This document shows, piece by piece, positions 1 through 5,155 of a DNA stretch of 5,155 bases; position 1 is the stretch's first letter; each line of letters opens with the position of its first letter. The position numbers were made by a program, and so were the translations under genes. The notes beneath the pieces were generated by a model. The model worked only from the letters and a program-made list of their open reading frames with translations. It was not told where the DNA came from and ran no database searches. This stretch comes from Spirochaetota bacterium (GTDB taxonomy: Bacteria > Spirochaetota > UBA4802 > UB4802). The stretch lies in contig JAKPOE010000080.1 of NCBI GenBank assembly GCA_029548025.1, positions 1 to 5,155 on the forward strand, read 5' to 3'.

Positions 1-594
1 CTTATTTTAGGGAAGCACTCGGGGCGCCATGCTGTCATTGCAAGGCTGAATAACATGGGATATAATCTTAGCGATGAAGAGCTGGATCGTTTCTTTAAAC
101 TTTTTAAAGTGCTTGCTGACAAGAAAAAGCAAATTTTTGATGAGGACCTTGAAGTACTGGTTGGCGAAGCAGTTTACAAGGTCAAAGGGCGCTACAGAGT
201 AACCAACGTGCAGATATCTACCGGTATGTATTCACCTCCGATGACACTGGTTACTATCAAGGATAGAAACGATGAGGGAGTTGAATCATTTGATGTTGCG
301 CATGGCAACGGTGGTGTTGATGCAGGAATAAATGCAGTTAAAAAGATTACCGGGACAAATGCCAAAATCGAATCATTTAATTTAGTGGCTATCACCGGTG
401 GTTCTGATGCATTGTGCGAGGTTACGGTGACAGTTGTTGAGGAAATTGACGGAAAACAGCTTAAAGTTTTTGGCAATGGCGTGAACATTGATATATCGGT
501 GGCAGGTATCCTTTCTTTTGTGGATGCTTTGAATAAGCTGGACTATATCAAACAGCGCAACCATATTGGCGAGAAGATAGAAGTTCAATTATAA
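1..594 (+). CDS. leuA: 2-isopropylmalate synthase, C-terminal part (5' end outside window)
   Basis: The frame is open from base 1 to a TAA at 592-594 (197 visible residues); the ATG at 55 is internal, because clear family sequence lies before it. Known family role: condensation of acetyl-CoA with 2-oxoisovalerate, the first committed step of leucine synthesis, in the cytosol. Seen: the GKHSGRHA motif at visible residues 4-11, which closes the catalytic part; a helical linker; then the C-terminal regulatory LeuA dimer domain from about residue 60, with GNGGVDAG (102-109), TGGSDA (132-137) and GNGVNIDIS (158-166). The usual GNGPVDA is here GNGGVDA, with glycine for proline. In the family this domain binds leucine for feedback inhibition. 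Citramalate synthase shares the fold and cannot be fully excluded without the catalytic domain. The next gene starts 17 bases downstream on the same strand with no terminator visible between them, so an operon is likely. Confidence 0.88.
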   Translation, partial: LILGKHSGRHAVIARLNNMGYNLSDEELDRFFKLFKVLADKKKQIFDEDLEVLVGEAVYKVKGRYRVTNVQISTGMYSPPMTLVTIKDRNDEGVESFDVAHGNGGVDAGINAVKKITGTNAKIESFNLVAITGGSDALCEVTVTVVEEIDGKQLKVFGNGVNIDISVAGILSFVDALNKLDYIKQRNHIGEKIEVQL

Positions 595-600
595 GATAAT

Positions 601-605
601 GGAAG
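601..605 (+). promoter_or_regulatory. Ribosome binding site fixing the TTG start of the radical SAM gene
   Basis: GGAAG lies 6 bases before the TTG at 612. In that frame a TAA at 597-599 closes the upstream side, and the only possible start codon between it and the conserved N-terminus is TTG 612 (a second TTG follows at 618). The ATG at 599 is in another frame and stops within 13 codons. Confidence 0.7.
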
Positions 606-611
606 TATACA

Positions 612-2255
612 TTGTTTTTGCCGTTAACTCTGGATGAAGCAAAAAAACGTGGATGGAACAGTATTGACATTATTCTGGTGACGGGTGATGCATATATTGA
701 TCATCCGTCATTTGGTGTTGCTGTTATTGGGCGGGTACTTGAAAAAGCGGGATATACAGTGGGTATTATAGCCATGCCCAATTTTATGGACCCATCATCA
801 ATTGAGGTTATGGGCAGGCCAAACCTTTTTTTTGGTGTTACCAGCGGCAACATTGATTCAATGCTTGCGCGGTTCACTGCATTTAAAAAAATACGCAATG
901 ATGATCCCTATGTTCCCGGCGGCATGGGCGGTGTAAAACCGTCAAATGCCATTATTACCTATTGCAATCTGATCAAACAGCGTTTCAAAGATGTTCCCAT
1001 CGTCATTGGTGGCATCGAAGCTTCGATGCGAAGATTGGTGCACTATGATTTTATTCAAAATAAATTACGGCGAAGTATTCTTGTCGATAGTCGGGCTGAT
1101 ATTTTAGTCTATGGCATGGGAGAGTCCCAGACGGTAGAGATTGCTAACCGCCTGTCAGGGGGTCAGAGCATGGAGGGTATTTCTGGAACAGTAACTATCG
1201 CCAGGAATAAGCCTTTGAATGCCTTTTTACTTCCCTCTGAAAAGGAGGCTACGGAATCAAATGAAGCGCTGATAACGATGTACAAACAGTTTTACCAGAA
1301 TTTTCAAAGTAAGGTTATCATTCAGGAAAGCGGTGGGCGATATATTACCCATTATCCGCCGCCACAGATTTCGCAGGAGCAATTGGATTCATATTATGAC
1401 GTACCATATATTCGAAAACCTCATCCTGTGTATACCAGAACAATACCAGCTTACACTATGATTCAGTATTCCATCAATGCTCACCGGGGTTGTGCCGGTG
1501 GATGCTCGTTTTGTACCTTAACCCTGCATCAGGGCAAGAGGATTGTATCGCGTTCACGGAACTCCATTAAGCATGAGATTACGGCGATTGCTGCAAAGAA
1601 AGCAATTCATATTACCGACATAGGTGGTCCGTCGGCAAACATGTATGGGATGGAGTGCAGCATTGGCGGTTGCAACAGAGAAAGTTGTGTGTTTCCTGCG
1701 GTGTGTAAACATTTGAAGATTAATACCCGGGGCTGGATAGATTTGATGGATGAGGCTCTGACCCTCCCAAATGTAAAAAAGGTATCTGTTGGTTCAGGGA
1801 TACGCTATGATATTTTTATGCGGTCAAAAGACTGCTTACATGAGCTATCGCACTTCATTGCACATTTTGTAAGCGGACAGCTTAAAGTAGCTCCGGAACA
1901 TACCGATAGCACGGTGCTCAGAGCTATGCGCAAGGTGCCGTTATACCCCCTTGCAGAATTTGTAAAGGCGTTTAACCATGAATGCAAACGGCAGGCAAAG
2001 GAATACTACATTGTGCCCTACCTTATGACCTGCCAACCGGGCAGTACCGATAGCTCTGTGTATAGGATGCGCAGTGAAATTGAGGCAATCTTTGGATATA
2101 TCCCGTTTCAATGTCAGGCATTTATCCCGCTGCCCATGACCTTATCGTCAATTCAGTATTATACAGGCTCTGACCCCTTAACCGGAGAGCTGTTTTTTGT
2201 AGAAAAGAATACTAAAGCACGAAGGAAGCAGCATGGAATTTTGATGAAACGGTAA
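612..2255 (+). CDS. ygiQ: YgiQ family radical SAM protein (UPF0313)
   Basis: A 547-residue protein, TTG start to TAA. Seen: the family N-terminal block VTGDAYIDHPSFG (23-35); GGIEAS (133-138) in the cobalamin-binding-like N-terminal region; the radical SAM cluster CxxxCxxC at C294, C298, C301; a second conserved cysteine group C349, C354, C359, C365; and LKVAPEH (424-430) late in the radical SAM barrel. Established: the three cysteines hold a 4Fe-4S cluster that cleaves S-adenosylmethionine to a 5'-deoxyadenosyl radical. The substrate of YgiQ proteins is, as far as I know, not established. The protein ends soon after the RRKQHGILMKR region, whereas many relatives carry some tens of residues more and E. 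coli YgiQ is roughly 740 long, so this is a short version. I found no convincing continuation of the family sequence in the other frames after the stop. It probably shares a transcript with leuA. Confidence 0.95.
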   Translation: MFLPLTLDEAKKRGWNSIDIILVTGDAYIDHPSFGVAVIGRVLEKAGYTVGIIAMPNFMDPSSIEVMGRPNLFFGVTSGNIDSMLARFTAFKKIRNDDPYVPGGMGGVKPSNAIITYCNLIKQRFKDVPIVIGGIEASMRRLVHYDFIQNKLRRSILVDSRADILVYGMGESQTVEIANRLSGGQSMEGISGTVTIARNKPLNAFLLPSEKEATESNEALITMYKQFYQNFQSKVIIQESGGRYITHYPPPQISQEQLDSYYDVPYIRKPHPVYTRTIPAYTMIQYSINAHRGCAGGCSFCTLTLHQGKRIVSRSRNSIKHEITAIAAKKAIHITDIGGPSANMYGMECSIGGCNRESCVFPAVCKHLKINTRGWIDLMDEALTLPNVKKVSVGSGIRYDIFMRSKDCLHELSHFIAHFVSGQLKVAPEHTDSTVLRAMRKVPLYPLAEFVKAFNHECKRQAKEYYIVPYLMTCQPGSTDSSVYRMRSEIEAIFGYIPFQCQAFIPLPMTLSSIQYYTGSDPLTGELFFVEKNTKARRKQHGILMKR

Positions 2256-2265
2256 AGCAACGAAT

Positions 2266-2274
2266 GGGGGAGAG
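2266..2274 (+). promoter_or_regulatory. Strong Shine-Dalgarno-like sequence downstream of ygiQ
   Basis: GGGGGAGAG begins 11 bases after the ygiQ stop. Its GGAG core lies 5 bases before an ATG (2278) and 7 bases before a GTG (2280). So strong a site implies that a third gene of the leuA-ygiQ operon starts, or once started, here. Confidence 0.4.
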
Positions 2275-2279
2275 CATAT

Positions 2280-2369
2280 GTGCACTTTCTTGTACTGGAT
2301 TATGCCAATATTTCATTATCGCCAGAAGGTTTACTCTCATTGTATAATTGTATAGTATCTCGGGATTAA
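2280..2369 (+). CDS. Small open frame, possible 5' remnant of a lost operon gene
   Basis: GTG 2280 opens a frame of 29 codons ending in TAA at 2367-2369. Its peptide begins MHFLVLDYANISLSPEGL, which looks like the start of a globular domain (a beta strand, then a polar turn and helix) rather than random AT-rich translation. It is preceded by an excellent ribosome binding site and lies 24 bases past the ygiQ stop, as the next gene of an operon would. No continuation is visible: the DNA after it becomes AT-rich and repeat-like. I do not recognise the family. The alternative ATG at 2278 gives an unrelated 25-codon frame that looks less protein-like. It may be a truncated gene, a genuine small protein, or chance. 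Confidence 0.3.
   Translation: MHFLVLDYANISLSPEGLLSLYNCIVSRD
2345..2357 (+). repeat. 13-base direct repeat, left copy
   Basis: TAATTGTATAGTA occurs here and again at 2496-2508, 138 bases apart. The left copy also forms a tandem of ATTGTATA (2339-2346 and 2347-2354). In such AT-rich DNA part of this could be chance, but two 13-base identities within about 160 bases are notable. Confidence 0.5.
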
Positions 2370-2456
2370 TTCCTGCTCTATTCTTCCATTTAATACTATC
2401 GAAACTTACAGCCGGGAAATTTCAACTATTTGTAATGTGTACTATATGATAAATTA

Positions 2457-2505
2457 TATACAATTGCTATAAAAATTAAAATTTTATTATTTTATTAATT
2501 GTATA
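2457..2505. repeat. AT-rich inverted repeat beyond the 3' end of the diguanylate cyclase gene
   Basis: TATACAATT (2457-2465) pairs perfectly with AATTGTATA (2497-2505) around a 31-base AT-rich loop that itself contains the palindrome TAAAATTTTA (2477-2486). It starts 9 bases past the stop of the minus-strand GGDEF gene and lies between two convergent genes, so a weak transcript end is possible. The stem contains no GC clamp, so I do not call it an intrinsic terminator. Confidence 0.35.
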
Positions 2506-2508
2506 GTA
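2496..2508 (+). repeat. 13-base direct repeat, right copy
   Basis: Second copy of TAATTGTATAGTA (first at 2345-2357). Its core doubles as the right arm of the inverted repeat at 2457-2505. It ends 5 bases before the stop codon of the GGDEF gene. Confidence 0.5.
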
Positions 2509-2513
2509 ATCCT

Positions 2514-3530
2514 TTAACTTTTAGGGTTATTTTTATGCATTCGTTTCATGGTATACATTCGCTGATCAGCGTTGTCAATAAGTACTTCTAGTTCCTCACC
2601 ATCATTGGGAAATAGTGCCCAACCCATACTTGCTTGCAATGGTATTTTCTTGCCTTCAAATTTAAAAGGCTGCGTAAGTGCGTTTTCAATTCGCTGAGTT
2701 ACAATTGCAATGTCATCATCATTTTTGATGGCATGTACAATGATGCCGAATTCATCACCACCTAATCTGGCAACAGTATCCGTTTGTCGTGTTGCTTTTT
2801 TTATACGCAATGAAAATTCTTGAATTGCTGTATCACCTGCTCTATGTCCCCAATTGTCATTTATTTGTTTCAATTCATCCATATCCAGAATAATAATTGA
2901 AAATTTTTCTTTTAAGCGTTGTGCTTGAATAAGCCGCCGTCGCAATCGGTCATAAAAAAGTGCTCGATTAGCTACTCCAGTAAGCTGGTCATGGGTAGCA
3001 CGATGAAAAAGCTCATTTGACGAGTATCTTTCGGCATTATACATTGAGGCGGCTATTAATTCTGACATAAGGTCAAGAACATGAGTAGCGGTATCATCAA
3101 AAAAATTTGGTTTAGAAGATAAAACTTTAATGGCACCAACCACTATATCTCCATATTTTAAAGGAGATACAACCATTGAACGCAAACCAACTTTTCGGCA
3201 TGCTTCTTTGTCAACACGGGGGTCCTCTTCTGAATCGCTACATTGTAAAGCGTGTCCAACCTGTACACATAGTCCGGAAAGGCTTGTTTCTTTGTGTAAA
3301 CGCAGCCCTAATTGTTTTTCAGCAGTACCTGATGCAGCTCGATATACCATATAATCATCTTCGGCTAACTCTATTACAGCTCCATCAGCATGGGTTAATT
3401 GCTGTGCTCGTTGTACAACCAGGTCCATGACACCAGCAAGGTCAAGACCAAGTTTCACAACTTCAGTCTGGATATTTATGATATTAATTAATGTTTCGGG
3501 TTCTAAGCTCATAACTGTATGATAGTGCAT
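2514..3530 (-). CDS. GAF-GGDEF protein, probable diguanylate cyclase
   Basis: A 338-residue cytosolic protein without membrane segments. Residues about 15-165 form a GAF sensor domain; about 170-330 form the GGDEF domain. Seen: DQLTGVANR (181-189) at the domain entry; the metal-binding segment LDMDELKQIND (215-225); the catalytic GGDEF at 257-261; and RQTD at 248-251, exactly five residues before GGDEF, which is the product-binding I-site spacing. Established: such domains join two GTP into cyclic di-GMP and are inhibited by product at the I-site. All key residues are present, so I infer an active, feedback-controlled enzyme whose GAF ligand is unknown. Start: an in-frame TGA at 3534-3536 leaves the ATG at 3530 as the longest start; the ATG at 3512 (MSLEPETL...) is also possible, and neither has a clear ribosome binding site. 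It stands alone with its own promoter and converges on ygiQ. Confidence 0.93.
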   Translation of the reverse strand: MHYHTVMSLEPETLINIINIQTEVVKLGLDLAGVMDLVVQRAQQLTHADGAVIELAEDDYMVYRAASGTAEKQLGLRLHKETSLSGLCVQVGHALQCSDSEEDPRVDKEACRKVGLRSMVVSPLKYGDIVVGAIKVLSSKPNFFDDTATHVLDLMSELIAASMYNAERYSSNELFHRATHDQLTGVANRALFYDRLRRRLIQAQRLKEKFSIIILDMDELKQINDNWGHRAGDTAIQEFSLRIKKATRQTDTVARLGGDEFGIIVHAIKNDDDIAIVTQRIENALTQPFKFEGKKIPLQASMGWALFPNDGEELEVLIDNADQRMYTMKRMHKNNPKS

Positions 3531-3550
3531 ACGTCATAAAAGTATCTGTC

Positions 3551-3562
3551 AGGCGTTTGCCT
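3551..3562 (-). other. Small hairpin in the leader of the diguanylate cyclase gene
   Basis: AGGC-GTTT-GCCT forms a perfect 4-base-pair stem with a 4-base loop in the presumed untranslated leader, about 20 bases before the start codon. It is too small to call a riboswitch or operator; it is recorded because the leader otherwise has no recognisable ribosome binding site. Confidence 0.2.
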
Positions 3563-3589
3563 CATTGCCATAGTGAACCTATAGAGTAA

Positions 3590-3618
3590 ATTATTAACAA
3601 ACGTTTTTTTCCTGTCAA
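3590..3618 (-). promoter_or_regulatory. Sigma-70-type promoter of the GAF-GGDEF gene
   Basis: On the minus strand, a -35 box TTGACA (3618-3613, six of six consensus) is followed after exactly 17 bases by a -10 box AATAAT (3595-3590, five of six). A start of transcription near 3583 would give a leader of about 50 bases before the ATG at 3530. Position, orientation and spacing all fit the gene. The rest of the gap from 3531 to 3732 shows no gene. Confidence 0.7.
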
Positions 3619-3732
3619 CCACATTTAAAGCATAGCAGGATGCTGAAGAATTGCTTGCTACTAATTGCCCTGCATCAAAAATCAATAAGCAATTGCTACC
3701 CGGCCAAAACAGTAGTATAAGTAAATTTGCTT

Positions 3733-4165
3733 TCAGGGTTTTACAAGAGGCGTGTTGTGCATAGTTCTGAATTTGCTAACATGATTTTTAAAAATATCAT
3801 CATCTATATAATAAAAAGATTGTGGAGGATAAAAATTATCAAAAATATCATTGGGGTTTAATGGTGTTCAAAGATTTCAAGATGTCCAATTTTAATGGCA
3901 TAGCCATTTTTTTACCGGAAAAATAGCTAAAAAAGTCTGTTTCATCGATACCTGCATATTTATTAAACTTTTCCCATAGTTTAGATGGATGGCCTTGAAT
4001 GATTTCTTCTATAAAAAAATATCCAATAATTTGCTTATCTGGAAAAGTTGAATAAATATAAGCTTTATCAGTATTTTCTTTGAAAATTGTTTTTTAAAAT
4101 TCAAATTTTTTATTACCTTTTATTATTTGATTAACGAATTTTGGTTTAATCGAAAGTAAAACCAT
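3733..4165 (-). pseudogene. ASCH/PUA-like domain protein, disrupted by a stop and two frameshifts
   Basis: It starts at ATG 4165-4163 with MVLLSIKPKFVNQIIKG, the typical opening of small ASCH-type (PUA-fold) proteins, after AGGGGG (4180-4175) spaced 9 bases. Reading on: a TAA at 4096-4094 follows KKFEF, where relatives have an arginine (EFRK); the same frame then continues KTIFKENTDKAYIYSTFPD and onward to FFSYFSGKK. At the A7 run (T7 on the plus strand, 3907-3913) one base is missing; the next frame gives NGYAIKIGHLEIFEH. Near 3861-3866 another base is missing, and the third frame gives PLNPNDIFDNFYPPQSFYYI and ends at TGA 3735-3733. Spliced, this is about 144 residues, the normal size for the family. 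ASCH domains are thought to bind RNA or nucleotides; the exact role is unknown. It follows the methyltransferase and the unknown gene on the same strand. Family assignment is by memory of conserved motifs. Confidence 0.75.
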
Positions 4166-4440
4166 GATCAATATCCCCCTGTCTTTTATCGTTAAGTAAC
4201 TTCCATGGCCTATTTCAGTTATTGACTGTGGAGGACCCTTTATAATGCCTTCTTGAATTAAAAAACCATATGAAATTTTATTATTGAAATAAAAATGCCA
4301 AAACAAATAATCGATAAAAAATCAATAAAGAACTGATTATCATATTCTTTAACCTCATGGTGTAATTTAGTCAAGTTGATTTTTTTGCTTACATGCATAG
4401 TGAAGCCATAGATATACATCTTTATTACACCGTGAATCAT
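4166..4440 (-). pseudogene. Unrecognised short gene, apparently frameshifted
   Basis: An open frame begins at ATG 4440-4438, 10 bases after the methyltransferase stop; later ATGs (for example MYIYGF or MHVSKK) could be the true start, and none has a clear ribosome binding site. It reads KKINLTKLHHEVKEYDNQFF and then IDFL. At the T6 run on the minus strand (A6, 4316-4321) coding character moves to another frame, which continues DYLFWHFYFNNKISYGF and later KGPPQSITEIGHGSYLTIKD, running without stop into the ASCH start. Adding one T to the run would join them as FFIDFFIDYLFWHF. The 70-codon frame covering 4306-4094 is therefore a fusion of the tail of this gene and the head of the next, not a gene of its own. 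I do not recognise the protein; about 90 residues, rich in aromatics, no certain membrane segment. Confidence 0.35.
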
Positions 4441-4450
4441 CTAATGATGT

Positions 4451-5155
4451 TCAGTTTTTAAATTGTAATGTGGTTTGTTCCAGAAGCGGGGCAATTCGTT
4501 TTTTAGATAGTTCAATATATTCAGATGATATTTCATAACCAATGAATTTCCTTTCCGCTTTTAATGCAGCAACACCTGTTGTTCCTGAACCCATAAAGGG
4601 ATCCAGAATAATATCCCCTTTAAATGAGTAAAGCTGAATTAGCCTGAAAGGTAATTCTTCTGGAAATGGAGCAGGATGTCCTATACGTTTTGCACTTTCT
4701 GCATTCATTGACCATATGGATTTAGTCCATTCCATAAATTGATCTTTTGTTATGGTATCTTCTTTTCCTTTTTTATCTCGTTTGTAATCACCTTTTGAAA
4801 AGATTAAAATATATTCATGGATGTCGCGTAAAATAGGATTTGCTGCACTTTGCCAGATTCCCCATGCAGTTGATGGGCTTGCACTTGCTGCTTTATTCCA
4901 TATAATTTCACCTCGCGTAGCAAATCCTATATCTATCATTATCTGCGAAATATAGTCTGAAAGAGGGATATATGGTTTTCTGCCAAGATTTGCTATATTG
5001 ATACATGCGCGTCAACCATTTACCAAAACCCTGTACGTTTCTTTCAATACTTTTGTCAAAAACATCAAATATTCTGATAACGATAGGTCATTGTCATATT
5101 CTTTTGATACATTATACGGTGGAGAGGTTATCATACAATGAATAGAATTATCGGG
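4451..5155 (-). pseudogene. Beta-class DNA methyltransferase, interrupted by a nonsense codon (N-terminus outside window)
   Basis: The frame enters at the right edge and ends at TGA 4453-4451; 234 codons are visible. Order of motifs: the catalytic motif IV TSPPYN near the right edge, then YRVLVNG followed by TGA (5014-5012) and RACINIANLG, where relatives read NGGRACIN; then IIWNK, HPAPFPEELP, and the SAM-binding motif I DPFMGSGTT close to the C-terminus, then FIGYEISSEYIELSKKRI. Motif IV before motif I defines the beta class. SPPY is more usual in N4-cytosine methyltransferases and DPPY in N6-adenine ones, so N4-cytosine is the better guess. A single change, GGA to TGA, explains the stop. 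It splits the catalytic from the cofactor-binding half, so a peptide restarted at ATG 4939 (162 residues) should be inactive alone. No restriction endonuclease is recognised in the window. Confidence 0.85.

Noticed and set aside
192..588. Minus-strand open frames opposite leuA
   Set aside because: Shadow frames of conserved LeuA sequence with no recognisable protein content.
2278..2355. ATG 2278 frame of 25 codons behind the same ribosome binding site
   Set aside because: The translation is rich in Cys, Tyr, His and Trp without a pattern, whereas the overlapping GTG frame looks far more like a real N-terminus.
3130..3430. Plus-strand open frames of 74 and 84 codons
   Set aside because: They lie wholly antisense to the well-supported GAF domain and have no protein-like composition or ribosome binding site.
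3649..3694. Inverted repeat AATTGCTT / AAGCAATT as a terminator of the ASCH gene
   Set aside because: Only 8 base pairs with a loop of about 30 bases, AT-rich, and no following U-run on the relevant strand.
3907..3913. A7 tract as a phase-variation switch
   Set aside because: The tract is short, and the same gene carries an additional in-frame stop and another frameshift, so switching this tract alone would not restore a protein.
4094..4306. 70-codon minus-strand frame as a gene of its own
   Set aside because: Its second part is the start of the ASCH-type protein with its own ATG and ribosome binding site, and its first part is the tail of the upstream relic; no typical start region supports the whole.
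5012..5014. TGA as selenocysteine or as glycine in an alternative code
   Set aside because: Selenocysteine would replace cysteine, not glycine. A TGA-as-glycine code does not fit: the methyltransferase itself ends in TGA with no family sequence after it, and no TGA interrupts ygiQ or the GGDEF gene.
1..5155. tRNA, rRNA, CRISPR array or insertion sequence
   Set aside because: No cloverleaf with a T-loop signature, no regularly spaced repeats and no transposase motifs were seen on either strand.

Overview
The window is a piece of bacterial chromosome in two parts. The left half (about 1-3530) holds ordinary, intact genes of moderate GC. The right part (about 3730-5155) is visibly more AT-rich and holds only broken genes, all on the minus strand. 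The genes do not fix the taxon: amino-acid biosynthesis, a YgiQ-type radical SAM protein and c-di-GMP signalling suggest a free-living bacterium of Gram-negative type, but I would not name a phylum. No internal stops occur in the intact genes, so the standard code applies.

Layout, left to right. (1) The C-terminal part of a 2-isopropylmalate synthase (leuA, plus strand) runs in from the left edge. (2) Seventeen bases later an intact YgiQ-family radical SAM gene starts at a TTG with a good ribosome binding site; the two look co-transcribed. (3) A 258-base gap (2256-2513) contains a strong Shine-Dalgarno followed by a short GTG reading frame, possibly the 5' stump of a lost gene, and then AT-rich DNA with direct and inverted copies of an AATTGTATA motif. 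(4) On the minus strand is an intact GAF-GGDEF protein with all diguanylate cyclase signatures, behind a near-consensus sigma-70-type promoter (3590-3618).

(5) From 3733 to the right edge three minus-strand genes follow head to tail, all damaged: a beta-class DNA methyltransferase interrupted by a TGA where glycine is expected, an unrecognised short gene with an apparent frameshift, and an ASCH/PUA-like protein with one in-frame stop and two frameshifts. Splicing the frames by hand restores a convincing ASCH-type protein of about 144 residues. I read this block as a decaying, probably horizontally acquired DNA-modification cassette. Most of the implied indels are single-base losses in short homopolymers, so read error has to be excluded first.

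I see no intact novel system. The most interesting material is the methyltransferase / unknown gene / ASCH cassette, whose intact relatives elsewhere could show what it did.
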